Source of the DNA: Demequina iriomotensis
GTDB taxonomy: Bacteria > Actinomycetota > Actinomycetes > Actinomycetales > Demequinaceae
Direction of reading: 5' to 3'
DNA length: 64,000 bases
Assembly (NCBI RefSeq): GCF_000971395.1
Contig: NZ_BBME01000011.1
Location: 186,001-250,000 of the forward strand
The notes under the pieces were generated by a model. It was not told the origin of the DNA, did not search any database, and worked only from the letters and a program-made list of their open reading frames with translations. The position numbers and the translations under genes were made by a program. Each line of letters begins with the position of its first letter. Positions within the stretch are counted from its first letter, which is position 1. Positions 28,543 to 37,169 of this stretch are shown in pieces.

Positions 28543-29741
28543 GCGGCGCCGAGGGCGCCGCGGAGCGGACGCGCCGGTTCGTGCGCGACGTGGTGGTCCC
28601 CGCCGAGCCCTCGGCCGGCATCGCGCTCGAGGCCGGCGCGCGCGCGAAGCTGCAGGCGCGGGCGCGCGCGGCGGGCGTCTTCGCACCCACGGTGCCGGAG
28701 CGGTTCGGCGGCCTCGGGCTGCCGCTGACCGCGTGGTCGGCCGTCCTGCAGGAGGCGGGCTACTCCCACCTCGGGCCCGCGGTGCTCAACTGCATGGCTC
28801 CCGACGAGGGCAACATGCTGCTGCTCGAGCGCATCGGCACGCCCGACCAGCACGAGCGCTTCCTGGCCCCGCTCGCGGCGGGCGAGACGCGGTCCTGCTT
28901 CGCGATGACCGAGCCGCACCCCGGCGCGGGTTCCGATCCCGCCGCGCTCGCCACGGTCGCGCATCGCATGGCGGGCGGGTGGCAGCTCGACGGCGAGAAG
29001 CGCTTCATCTCCGGTGCCGATGAGGCGGGCTTCGCGATCGTGATGGCCCGCACCCCCGAGCTGGGGGACGGGGCGGCATCGATGTTCCTGGTGCGGATGG
29101 ATGCGCCCGGCGTCGTGCTGGGGCACGCGATCCGCACCCTGGAGACCGCGATCTCGGGTGGGCATCCGCACGTGAGGTTCGAGGGTGTGACGGTGCCCGA
29201 GAAGGATGTGCTCGGGGCGCCGGGCGAGGGCTTCCGGCACGCGCAGGTGCGGCTCGGTGCGGCTCGCCTCACCCACTGCATGCGCTGGCTCGGCCTCGCA
29301 CGGCGTGCGCAGGACACGGCGCTGGACCGGGTGCGCTCGCGCGAGATGTTCGGCTCTCCGCTGGGCGAGCTGGGGCTCGCGCAGGGCCTGCTCGCCGACT
29401 CGGAGATCGACCTCGCCACGAGCGACGCGATCATCGCCCACGCGGCCGCGGCGCTGGTGCGGGACGGGCGCGAGGGTGCGACGGCATCGTCCATCGCGAA
29501 GGTCCACGTGTCCGAGGCGGTGGGTCGGGTCATCGACCGCGCCGTCCAGCTGTGCGGCGGCGACGGCGTCACGCTCGAGCTGCCCCTGCTGGCGTTCCTC
29601 AACGAGGTCCGCCCGTTCCGCGTGTACGACGGCTCGAGCGAGACGCATCGGTGGGCGATCGCGCGGCGCGCCGTCGGGCGCAGGCGCCGCGAGGTTCAGG
29701 ACGGCGCCACCCCGCTCGATACGCCCGAGGGAGCCCGGTGA
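28539..29741 (+). CDS. Acyl-CoA dehydrogenase, ACAD10/11 or LvaC-like
   Basis: 400 residues. FAD-binding segment CFAMTEPHPGAGSDP and W-Q-L-D-GEKRFISGADEAGF, then QLCGGDGVTLELPL and RVYDGSSETHRWAIARR near the end, the pattern of the ACAD10/11 branch rather than ordinary fatty-acyl dehydrogenases. In that branch the enzyme can act after a partner kinase on 4-phospho-acyl-CoA, eliminating phosphate on the way to a 3-hydroxyacyl-CoA. It overlaps the SDR by ATGA and the phosphotransferase by GTGA. The start MSGAEGAAERTRRF is set by the coupling. Confidence 0.88.
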   Translation: MSGAEGAAERTRRFVRDVVVPAEPSAGIALEAGARAKLQARARAAGVFAPTVPERFGGLGLPLTAWSAVLQEAGYSHLGPAVLNCMAPDEGNMLLLERIGTPDQHERFLAPLAAGETRSCFAMTEPHPGAGSDPAALATVAHRMAGGWQLDGEKRFISGADEAGFAIVMARTPELGDGAASMFLVRMDAPGVVLGHAIRTLETAISGGHPHVRFEGVTVPEKDVLGAPGEGFRHAQVRLGAARLTHCMRWLGLARRAQDTALDRVRSREMFGSPLGELGLAQGLLADSEIDLATSDAIIAHAAAALVRDGREGATASSIAKVHVSEAVGRVIDRAVQLCGGDGVTLELPLLAFLNEVRPFRVYDGSSETHRWAIARRAVGRRRREVQDGATPLDTPEGAR

Positions 29742-30760
29742 TCCCGCTGCCGGTCGCACCGCTCGGTGCGTACCTCGACGGCCTCGGCGTGCCCCCAGGC
29801 GAGCTCGCGTGGCGGCGCATCGGCGACGGCCAGGCCAATCTCACGTACGAGGTGACCCGCGGCGGGCACACGATGGTGCTGCGCCGCGGCCCGCGCCCGC
29901 CGTTCCCGCCATCCGCGCACGACATGGTGCGCGAGGCGCGCTTCGTGCGGGCCGTCGGTGCCGCGGGCGTCCCGGTCCCGCGCGTGCGGGCCGTGTGCGA
30001 GGACGATGCGGTGCTCGGCGTCCCGTTCTACGTGATGGACCGCGTCGAGGGCCACGTGCTCACGGACGTGCTCCCGCCGGGGTTCGACGCGCCCGGCGCC
30101 TCCGCCGCGACCGTCGACGCGGCGGTCGACGCGCTCGCGGACCTCCATGCCGTCCCGCTCGAGGGCGACGTCGCCGCGCTGGGGCGGCCGGACGGCTACC
30201 TCGAGCGCCAGGTCCGGCGCTTCGCCCAGCTGTGGCCGCTCAACACGCGCCGCGATCTGCCGGCCGTCGCGCGGCTCGGCGAGCGCCTCGCCGACACGCT
30301 CCCGCCGGACGGGCGGCGCACGGTGGTCCACGGAGACTTCAGGCTCGGCAACCTCATGTTCGCCGCGCCAGGTGCGCTCGCGGCCATCCTCGACTGGGAG
30401 ATGGCGGCGTTGGGCGACCCGCTCGCGGACCTCGGCTACCTGGTCGCCACGTACTCGGAGCGGGGTCGCGCCGCGACCCCCATGGACCTCACGCCCATCA
30501 CCGCGGCCTCGGGGTTTCCCACCCGCGCCGACCTGGCGGCGCGGTACGCGGCCCGTACCGGAGCCGACCTGTCCGCGCTGGCCTGGTACGAGGCCCTCGC
30601 GCTGTGGAAGTCCGCGATCTTCTGCGAGGCGATGTACACGCGCTGGCTTGCAGGGGAGCGTCCCGACGATAGGTTTGCGCCAGGACTTGCCGACGGCGTG
30701 CCCGCGCTGGCGGACGCCGCGGACGAGGCGCTGTCACGGATGGAGAAGGGAAGCCCATGA
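29738..30760 (+). CDS. APH-family phosphotransferase, ACAD10/LvaA-like 4-hydroxyacyl-CoA kinase candidate
   Basis: 340 residues. Kinase-like fold motifs: GDGQANLTYEV (nucleotide loop), LRRGPRPPFPPSAHDMVREA, catalytic loop VVHGDFRLGNLMF at about 196-208 and metal-binding ILDWEMAALGDPLADLGYL. This set is specific to the phosphotransferases linked to acyl-CoA dehydrogenases (the N-terminal domain of ACAD10/11 and LvaA), not antibiotic resistance enzymes. GTG start overlaps the ACAD stop and its own stop overlaps etfB, both by four bases. Inferred reaction: ATP-dependent phosphorylation of a 4-hydroxyacyl-CoA. Confidence 0.85.
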   Translation: MIPLPVAPLGAYLDGLGVPPGELAWRRIGDGQANLTYEVTRGGHTMVLRRGPRPPFPPSAHDMVREARFVRAVGAAGVPVPRVRAVCEDDAVLGVPFYVMDRVEGHVLTDVLPPGFDAPGASAATVDAAVDALADLHAVPLEGDVAALGRPDGYLERQVRRFAQLWPLNTRRDLPAVARLGERLADTLPPDGRRTVVHGDFRLGNLMFAAPGALAAILDWEMAALGDPLADLGYLVATYSERGRAATPMDLTPITAASGFPTRADLAARYAARTGADLSALAWYEALALWKSAIFCEAMYTRWLAGERPDDRFAPGLADGVPALADAADEALSRMEKGSP

Positions 30761-31533
30761 GGATCCTGGTGCTGATGAAGGTGGTGCCCGACACCTACCG
30801 GGACCGGTCGCTGTCGGCCGAGACGGGCCTGATCGCCCGCGTGGCGGACGATGCGGTGCTCGACGAGATCGACGAGCGCGCCCTCGAGGTTGCGCTCGCC
30901 TACGCCGACGCGAACCCCGGCACGGAGGTGGTCGCGCTCACCATGGCGCCGGAGTCGGCACCCTCGAGCATCCGCAAGGCGCTCGCGATCGGCGCGACCG
31001 ACGCGGTGCACGTGGTCGACGAGGCGCTCGTCGGCGCCGACACCATGCTTACTGCCGAGGTGCTCGCCGCGGCCGCGAGGCATGCCGGTTTCGACCTCAT
31101 CGTCGCCGGCAACGCGTCGACCGACGGCGCGAGCGGCGCCGTCCCCGCCGCGATGGCCGAGCTGCTCGCGATCCCCGCCGCCACGTTCCTCGCCTCGGTC
31201 GAGATCACCGCCGAGGGCGTCAGCGGCGTGCGCGCCTCCGATGGTGCGGCCGTGAGCGTCACCGCGCCGCTGCCCGCGCTCGTGTCCGTGACCGAGCAGC
31301 TGCCGAGCGCTCGCTTGCCCAACTTCAAGGGCATCATCGCCGCCAAGAAGAAGGAGATCGGCACGCTGTCGCTGGCTGACCTGGGCGTCGATGCCGAGGA
31401 CCCGGACAAGGCGCGCTCCATCATGATCGCGGCGAAGGAGCGCCCCGCGCGTGTCGCCGGCGTGAAGATCGTCGACACGGGCGACGCGGGCGAGCAGCTC
31501 GCCGCGTACCTGCTCGAGAACAAGCTGGTGTGA
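30757..31533 (+). CDS. etfB: Electron transfer flavoprotein beta subunit
   Basis: 258 residues; with EtfA carries electrons from acyl-CoA dehydrogenases to the respiratory chain. Starts [19 protein letters not shown]-binding [12 protein letters not shown] and the C-terminal [15 protein letters not shown], which corresponds to the dehydrogenase recognition region, are visible. Overlaps the kinase gene by ATGA and is four bases from etfA. Confidence 0.95.
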   Translation: MRILVLMKVVPDTYRDRSLSAETGLIARVADDAVLDEIDERALEVALAYADANPGTEVVALTMAPESAPSSIRKALAIGATDAVHVVDEALVGADTMLTAEVLAAAARHAGFDLIVAGNASTDGASGAVPAAMAELLAIPAATFLASVEITAEGVSGVRASDGAAVSVTAPLPALVSVTEQLPSARLPNFKGIIAAKKKEIGTLSLADLGVDAEDPDKARSIMIAAKERPARVAGVKIVDTGDAGEQLAAYLLENKLV

Positions 31534-31537
31534 GGGG

Positions 31538-32509
31538 ATGACCATGACCGACAACGCTCCGATCCTAGTGCTCCTCGACCGTGACGCCGACGGCGGCCTC
31601 GCCGCGTCGGCCGCCGCGCTGATGGGCGCCGCGTCCACGCTCGGCACGCCCGTCGCGCTCGTCGTGGGCGACGGCGCCGCCGACCTCGCCACCGTGGCCG
31701 GTGCGGCCGGTGCCGCCCAGGTGCTCACCGCCCCCGCGGGCACGCCTGGCGTCGGCGTGGTCGACGCGCTCGCGGCGGCCGCCGCGCACGTGCGCCCCGC
31801 CGCGGTGCTCGCCGCCCACTCGATCGAGGGTCGCGAGGCGGCCGCCCGCTACGCGGCACGCTCCCGCAGCGCGCTCGCCGTCGACGCCGTGGGCGTGTCC
31901 CGTGACGCCGAGGGCATCGTCGCGCACCACAGCGTCTTCGGCGGTACCTTCCTCGTCGATGCGGCGCCCACGTTCGGCGCGCCCGTCATCACCGTCCGCT
32001 CCGCCGCGATCGACGCGCGCGCCGCCGCCGTCGACGCGCCCGCCGTCGAGGAGCTCACGATCGAGCCCTCAGGTCTACCCGCAGTGACGGTCACCTCCGT
32101 CGAGCAGATCGTCGAGGAGTCCTCGCGGCCCGACCTGCGCACCGCCAAGACGGTCGTCTCGGGTGGGCGCGGACTCGAGTCCGCCGAGAAGTTCGCGCTC
32201 GTCGAGCAGCTCGCCGACGCCCTCGGCGCGGCGGTCGGTGCCTCCCGCGTCGCCGTCGACGAGGGATTCGTGCCCTCGTCGCACCAGGTCGGCCAGACCG
32301 GCGTGACCGTGTCGCCCGACCTCTACATCGCTCTCGGCATCTCCGGCGCGATCCAGCACCGCTCGGGCATGCAGACCTCCAAGACGATCGTCGTGGTCAA
32401 CACCGATGGCGAGGCCCCGATCTTCGAGATCGCGGACTACGGCGTGGTCGGCGACGTGTTCGAGGTGGTGCCGCAGCTGATCGCCGCGCTCGAGGCTCGC
32501 AGGTCGTGA
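31538..32509 (+). CDS. etfA: Electron transfer flavoprotein alpha subunit
   Basis: 323 residues. The N-terminal half is variable; the C-terminal FAD domain shows [29 protein letters not shown]-type sequence and [17 protein letters not shown]. Start could be ATG 31538 or ATG 31544. The stop overlaps a membrane cytochrome b gene by GTGA at 32506-32509. No etfD/ETF-ubiquinone oxidoreductase or fixC is in the window. Confidence 0.95.
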   Translation: MTMTDNAPILVLLDRDADGGLAASAAALMGAASTLGTPVALVVGDGAADLATVAGAAGAAQVLTAPAGTPGVGVVDALAAAAAHVRPAAVLAAHSIEGREAAARYAARSRSALAVDAVGVSRDAEGIVAHHSVFGGTFLVDAAPTFGAPVITVRSAAIDARAAAVDAPAVEELTIEPSGLPAVTVTSVEQIVEESSRPDLRTAKTVVSGGRGLESAEKFALVEQLADALGAAVGASRVAVDEGFVPSSHQVGQTGVTVSPDLYIALGISGAIQHRSGMQTSKTIVVVNTDGEAPIFEIADYGVVGDVFEVVPQLIAALEARRS

Positions 32510-33936
32510 CCAGGATCGTGCGGCGGGGCCTCCCGCGGGTGCCGGGCGGGGAGCCCTGGCCGCCCGCGCGCGAAGTCGTGTCCGCGGTGGACGATGCGCG
32601 GTTCGGCGCGGCAGCGCCCGTGACCGCCGCGGTGGTGATCGAGGAGGCCCCCGCGCCTTCGGTCCCCACCCCGGCGACCGTTGTCCTGAGCGAGGTCCCG
32701 CTGCGTCGCGGCCTGCCGCGCGTCGAGGGTGGTGAGCCGTGGCCCGCCGAGGGCTTCGCACCCGCCCGCTTCGGAGTGCCGGCGGAGGTCGTCACGACCG
32801 CAGCGGCGCCCGCCGAGGCTCCTGCGGCGATCGAGGCGCCCGCCGTCGCGTTCAGCGACGTGCCGCTGCGGCGCGGCTTGCCGCGCGTCGAGGGCGGCGA
32901 GCCGTGGCCCCCGGCAGGCTTCGCGCCGGCGTGGGCGGTCGTCGTCGCGCCCGACAGCGCGCCCGAGGCGGTCGCACCGGAGGCCGAGCCCGTGACCGCC
33001 TTGGCCGAGGCGCCCGCATCGTCCCCCGCACCCGACCCGATCCCGACGCCGCGCCGCATGGGTCGGGGCGGCCGCATCGCGGTCGCCCTGATCGCGCTTC
33101 TCGCCGTCGTGGCGGCGGTGGTGCTGGTCGCGCGCTGGCTCGTGACGCTCGACGGCGTGCAGGGCTTCCTCGCCGACTACCCGGGCACGTACGCGCTGCC
33201 CGAGGACGCGCCCGTGGGGATCCCGGCGTGGCTGTCGTGGCAGCACTTCTTCAACGTCTTCCTCATCGTGCTCATCGCGCGCACGGGCCTCATGGTGCGC
33301 CGCCAGCAGCGCCCCGAGGCGTACTGGGCGCCGCGGTCCGACCCCAAGGACCGCAGCAGCCTCATGTCCTGGACGCACCAGGCGCTCGACATCTTCTGGG
33401 TGGTCAACGGCGCGGTGTACCTCGTGCTGCTGTTCGCCACCGGGCAGTGGATGAGGATCGTGCCGACCAGCTGGGACGTCTTCCCGAACGCCGTCAGCGC
33501 GGTGCTCCAGTACCTGTCGCTCGACTTCCCGGCGCACGACAGCTGGGCCTACTACAACTCGCTCCAGCAGATCTTCTACTTCCTCGCCGTGTTCGTCGCG
33601 GCCCCGCTCGCGATCGCGACCGGCGTGCGCATGAGCATGTACTGGCGCGGGGGAGCGCGGTGGGACCGCGTCTACCCCAAGTCCGTCGCGCGCGCGCTGC
33701 ACTTCCCCGTGATGATCTACTTCGTGGCCTTCGTCGTCGGTCACGTCGCGCTCGTCCTCACCACCGGTGCGCGCGCGAACCTGCAGCACATGTACGCGGC
33801 GAGCGACGGCGGGGGATGGCTGGGAGTGGTGATGTTCGTGATCTCGCTCGTGGTCATCGCCGGTGCGTCGTTCGCGCTGCGGCCGCTGTTCCTCGCTCCC
33901 GTCGCGGGCCGCTTCGGGTCGGTGACGAGCCGCTAG
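32506..33936 (+). CDS. Membrane cytochrome b-like protein with triple GLPRV-GGEPWP repeats, coupled to ETF
   Basis: 476 residues. The cytoplasmic N-terminal part (about 1-185) is Ala/Pro-rich and carries three copies of RRGLPRV-x-GGEPWP at about 6-19, 67-80 and 122-135. The C-terminal half has about five to six helices. Candidate haem ligands: His in [11 protein letters not shown], His in SWTHQALD, and a His-x13-His pair in [16 protein letters not shown], the layout of formate-dehydrogenase-gamma/thiosulfate-reductase cytochrome b. GTG start overlaps the etfA stop, so it is translated with ETF. Inference: it accepts electrons from ETF and passes them to menaquinone, replacing an ETF:quinone oxidoreductase. 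Function is not established by sequence. Confidence 0.8.
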   Translation: MTRIVRRGLPRVPGGEPWPPAREVVSAVDDARFGAAAPVTAAVVIEEAPAPSVPTPATVVLSEVPLRRGLPRVEGGEPWPAEGFAPARFGVPAEVVTTAAAPAEAPAAIEAPAVAFSDVPLRRGLPRVEGGEPWPPAGFAPAWAVVVAPDSAPEAVAPEAEPVTALAEAPASSPAPDPIPTPRRMGRGGRIAVALIALLAVVAAVVLVARWLVTLDGVQGFLADYPGTYALPEDAPVGIPAWLSWQHFFNVFLIVLIARTGLMVRRQQRPEAYWAPRSDPKDRSSLMSWTHQALDIFWVVNGAVYLVLLFATGQWMRIVPTSWDVFPNAVSAVLQYLSLDFPAHDSWAYYNSLQQIFYFLAVFVAAPLAIATGVRMSMYWRGGARWDRVYPKSVARALHFPVMIYFVAFVVGHVALVLTTGARANLQHMYAASDGGGWLGVVMFVISLVVIAGASFALRPLFLAPVAGRFGSVTSR

Positions 33937-33940
33937 CGGT

Positions 33941-34000
33941 TTCTGTATACAGAACCCGCCCAACGGTGCTATGTTCGCTCCGTTGGGCGGGTTTCTGTAT
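33941..34000. promoter_or_regulatory. GntR operator and promoter hairpin of the prp operon
   Basis: A perfect 14-base palindrome TTCTGTATACAGAA lies at 33941-33954, and a half copy TTCTGTAT at 33993-34000. Between them a perfect 14-base inverted repeat pairs 33953-33966 with 33980-33993. Its loop contains TGCTATGTT, an extended -10 element (33967-33975), upstream of the GntR GTG at 34023. Operator copies flanking the -10 suggest autorepression by the GntR protein; the hairpin could also terminate readthrough from the cytochrome b gene. Confidence 0.65.
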
Positions 34001-34022
34001 CCACTGACCGCGAGGAGGCGGC

Positions 34023-34679
34023 GTGAGAACCAGCGAGCGGGTCTATGAGGCGCTCCGGGGGGAGATCCTCGACGGAACCCTCGCGCCGGGCGTCCCGCTC
34101 GCGGAGATCGAGCAGTCGGAGCGCCTCGGCGTCTCGAGGACCCCGCTGCGGGAGGCGCTCTCGCGGCTCCAGGGAGACGGGCTCGTGGCGGCGCGCGGCG
34201 GACGCGGCCTCGTGGTCGCGGGACTGTCGCTCGAGGACGTCCGCTACCTGTTCGAGATCCGGGAGGCGCTCGAGGTCAAGGCCGCGGGCCTCGCGGCCCA
34301 GCGTCGGGACCCGGCCGTGTTCGAGGCCCTGCGCGAGGAGCTGCGGGGCGCGGGGGAGCAGCTGTCCGCCGGCGCGTCCCGCGTGGACTTCTACGCGCTC
34401 ATCGCGCGCATGGACGCCGCGATCGACGAGGCCGCGGCGAACCCCTACCTGAAGGCCGCGCTCCGCAGCGTCCGCACCCACGTCGCCCGCCTGCGCCGCA
34501 TCTCGAGCGACGACGAGTCCCGCCTGCGCGACGCGACGCAGGAGCACCTGCTCATCGTCGACGCGATCATCGAGGGCTCCTCGACCATGGCCGCGCACGC
34601 CACCGAGCTCCACCTCCACCGCAGCCTCACCAGCATCCTGCGCTCGATCGACGCCCGACCCGAGGAGAACCCCGCGTGA
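34023..34679 (+). CDS. GntR-family (FCD domain) regulator of the methylcitrate genes
   Basis: 218 residues. Winged-helix domain: [18 protein letters not shown], then [21 protein letters not shown] (about 37-57), followed by a FadR-C-terminal/FCD helical domain with metal-binding-type residues (Asp, and His in TELHLHRS). First gene of a four-gene operon with prpD, prpB and prpC, whose starts follow closely. GTG start has GAGGAGG upstream. The likely ligand is a methylcitrate-cycle intermediate or a propionyl derivative; that is inference from context. Confidence 0.9.
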   Translation: MRTSERVYEALRGEILDGTLAPGVPLAEIEQSERLGVSRTPLREALSRLQGDGLVAARGGRGLVVAGLSLEDVRYLFEIREALEVKAAGLAAQRRDPAVFEALREELRGAGEQLSAGASRVDFYALIARMDAAIDEAAANPYLKAALRSVRTHVARLRRISSDDESRLRDATQEHLLIVDAIIEGSSTMAAHATELHLHRSLTSILRSIDARPEENPA

Positions 34680-36208
34680 AGACGTACGTCGTCCGTGCCC
34701 ACACGTCCGCCGAGGCGCTGCCTCGCTGGGAGCAGCTCGCCTGGCGGATCGCGGAGGTCGCCGCGGATCCCGCGCCCGTGACCCCGGACGTCGAGGACAT
34801 GGTCATCAACCGGGTGATCGACAACGCCGCGGTCGCGGCGGCCTCGTACGCGCGCTCGGCCCCGTCCGCGGCGAGGGCCCAGGCGCTCGCGCACGGCGCA
34901 TCGTCCGGCGGGCGGGGTGCGACGGTCTTCGGCGAGCCCCGCCGCACGCGCGTGAGCGCGGAGTGGGCGGCGTGGGCCAACGGCGTGGCGGTGCGCGAGC
35001 TGGACTACCACGACACGTTCCTGGCCGCCGAGTATTCGCACCCCGGGGACAACATCCCGCCCCTGACCGCCGTCGCGCAGCACGCCGGAGGCTGCGGCGT
35101 CACGGGGGAGGACCTGCTGCGCGGCATCGTCACCGCGTACGAGATCCAGATCGACCTGGTCAAGGGCATCAGCCTGCACCGGCACAAGATCGACCACGTC
35201 GCTCACCTCGGGCCGTCGGCGGCCGCGGGCATCGGCACGATGCTCGGGCTGGGCACCGAGACGATCTTCCAGTCGGTCGGGCAGGCGCTCCACACCACCA
35301 CGGCGACGCGTCAGTCCCGCAAGGGGGAGATCTCCTCGTGGAAGGCCCACGCCCCCGCGCTGGCCGGCAAGCTCGCGATCGAGGCCGTCGACCGCGCGAT
35401 GCGCGGCCAGACCTCGCCCACCCCCATCTACGAGGGCGAGGACGGCGTGATCGCGTGGCTGCTCGGCGGCTTCGACGCCTCGTACGAGGTGTCGCTCCCC
35501 GAGGCGGGGGAGGCGCGGCGCGCCATCCTCGACTCGTACACCAAGGAGCATTCGGCCGAGTACCAGTCCCAGGCGTGGATCGACCTCGCGCGCCGCCTCC
35601 ACCGTGAGCGCCCCGACATCGCCGATCCCGAGCGCGTCCAGAGGATCGTGCTCGCGACCTCGCACCACACGCACTACGTCATCGGCTCGGGCTCGGGCGA
35701 CCCGGAGAAGTACTCGCCGGAGGCCACCCGGGAGACGCTCGACCACTCGCTGCCGTACATCTTCACTGTCGCGCTGCAGGACGGCCGCTTCGATCACGAG
35801 GGCTCGTACGAGCCCGACCGCGCCGCCCGGCCCGACACCGTCGCCCTGTGGCGGCGCATCGTCACCACCGAGGACCCGGAGTGGACGCGGCGGTACCACT
35901 CGCACGATCCGGCGGAGAAGGCGTTCGGCGGGTCGATCGAGGTGACGTTCACGGACGGCAGCGTGTACCGGGACTCGATCGCGGTCGCCGATGCGCACCC
36001 GCTCGGCGCCCGACCGTTCGCCCGCGCCGACTACGTGCGGAAGTTCCGCACGCTCGCCGAGGGGGTGCTCGAGGAGCCAGAGATCGAGCGCTTCCTCGAC
36101 GCCGCCCAGCGTTTGCCCTCCCTCGCTCCCGAGGAGCTGGGCGACCTCACGTTCACCGTGTCCGACGCCGTCAGGGGCGCAGCGCCGGCGCCTCGCGGAC
36201 TCCTGTAG
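34676..36208 (+). CDS. prpD: 2-methylcitrate dehydratase (MmgE/PrpD family)
   Basis: 510 residues; dehydrates 2-methylcitrate in propionyl-CoA catabolism. Family features visible: [15 protein letters not shown]-like [49 protein letters not shown] and [17 protein letters not shown] start overlaps the GntR stop by four bases. prpB follows 8 bases after the stop. A dedicated methylaconitate hydratase/isomerase is absent, so the housekeeping aconitase probably completes the cycle. Confidence 0.93.
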   Translation: MKTYVVRAHTSAEALPRWEQLAWRIAEVAADPAPVTPDVEDMVINRVIDNAAVAAASYARSAPSAARAQALAHGASSGGRGATVFGEPRRTRVSAEWAAWANGVAVRELDYHDTFLAAEYSHPGDNIPPLTAVAQHAGGCGVTGEDLLRGIVTAYEIQIDLVKGISLHRHKIDHVAHLGPSAAAGIGTMLGLGTETIFQSVGQALHTTTATRQSRKGEISSWKAHAPALAGKLAIEAVDRAMRGQTSPTPIYEGEDGVIAWLLGGFDASYEVSLPEAGEARRAILDSYTKEHSAEYQSQAWIDLARRLHRERPDIADPERVQRIVLATSHHTHYVIGSGSGDPEKYSPEATRETLDHSLPYIFTVALQDGRFDHEGSYEPDRAARPDTVALWRRIVTTEDPEWTRRYHSHDPAEKAFGGSIEVTFTDGSVYRDSIAVADAHPLGARPFARADYVRKFRTLAEGVLEEPEIERFLDAAQRLPSLAPEELGDLTFTVSDAVRGAAPAPRGLL

Positions 36209-36216
36209 GGGGACCG

Positions 36217-37119
36217 ATGCTCTACGCGACCACCACGCCCGCCGCGAGGCGCGAGGCCTTCCGTGCGCGCCTCGCCACGGGCGAGCTGCTGCGCATGCCG
36301 GGCGCCTTCAACCCGCTGTCCGCGCGTCTGATCGAGCGGCGCGGCTTCGAAGGCGTGTACGTCTCGGGCGCGGTGCTCTCGGCCGACCTGGGGCTGCCCG
36401 ACATCGGGCTCACCACGCTCACCGAGGTCGCCGGCCGCACGCGCCAGATCGCGCGCATGACGGAGCTGCCCGTGCTGGTCGATGCCGACACGGGCTTCGG
36501 CGAGCCGATGAACGTCGCGCGCACCGTGCAGGAGCTCGAGGACGCCGGGGTCGCGGGCCTTCACATCGAGGACCAGGTCAACCCGAAGCGCTGCGGCCAC
36601 CTCGACGGCAAGGAGGTGGTCGGGCTCGACGTCGCGGTCAACCGCATCCGTGCCGCGGTCGACGGGAGGCGCGACCCGAACCTGCTCATCATGGCGCGCA
36701 CCGACGTGCGCGGGGTCGAGGGGCTGTCCGCGGCCGTCGACCGCGCGCGAGCGCTCGTGGACGCGGGTGCGGACGCGATCTTCCCCGAGGCCATGGCCAC
36801 GCTCGAGGAGTTCGCGGCGATGCGTGCCGCCGTCGACGTGCCGATCCTCGCCAACATGACCGAGTTCGGGAAGTCCGAGCTGTTCACGGTCGAGGCGCTG
36901 CGGGACGTCGGGGTCAACGTCGTGATCTGGCCCGTGTCGCTGCTGCGGCTCGCCATGGGCGCCGCGATGCGCGCGCTCGACACGCTGGACGCCGACGGCA
37001 CCCTCGCCCCGCACGTCGGCGAGATGCAGCACCGCGCCGAGCTCTACGACCTCCTCGACTACGAGGGCTACAGCCGCCTCGACTCGGACATCTTCACCTT
37101 CACCGTCGTCAAGGACTGA
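36217..37119 (+). CDS. prpB: Methylisocitrate lyase
   Basis: 300 residues in the isocitrate lyase/PEP mutase family. Cleaves 2-methylisocitrate to pyruvate and succinate. VDADTGFGEPMNVARTV holds the metal-binding Asp residues and PKRCGH the catalytic Cys126 (methylisocitrate lyase pattern). The start MLYATTTPAARR at 36217 has TAGGGGG upstream. Lies between prpD and prpC in the same operon. Confidence 0.95.
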   Translation: MLYATTTPAARREAFRARLATGELLRMPGAFNPLSARLIERRGFEGVYVSGAVLSADLGLPDIGLTTLTEVAGRTRQIARMTELPVLVDADTGFGEPMNVARTVQELEDAGVAGLHIEDQVNPKRCGHLDGKEVVGLDVAVNRIRAAVDGRRDPNLLIMARTDVRGVEGLSAAVDRARALVDAGADAIFPEAMATLEEFAAMRAAVDVPILANMTEFGKSELFTVEALRDVGVNVVIWPVSLLRLAMGAAMRALDTLDADGTLAPHVGEMQHRAELYDLLDYEGYSRLDSDIFTFTVVKD

Positions 37120-37169
37120 CGGCGCCGCACGCCCCGACCCTCGCAGAGCCCCATCACGAAGGAGTGATC

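Noticed and set aside
29738-30760. Aminoglycoside resistance phosphotransferase
   Set aside because: Motifs and operon context fit the ACAD10/LvaA-type acyl-CoA-linked kinases, not antibiotic-modifying enzymes.
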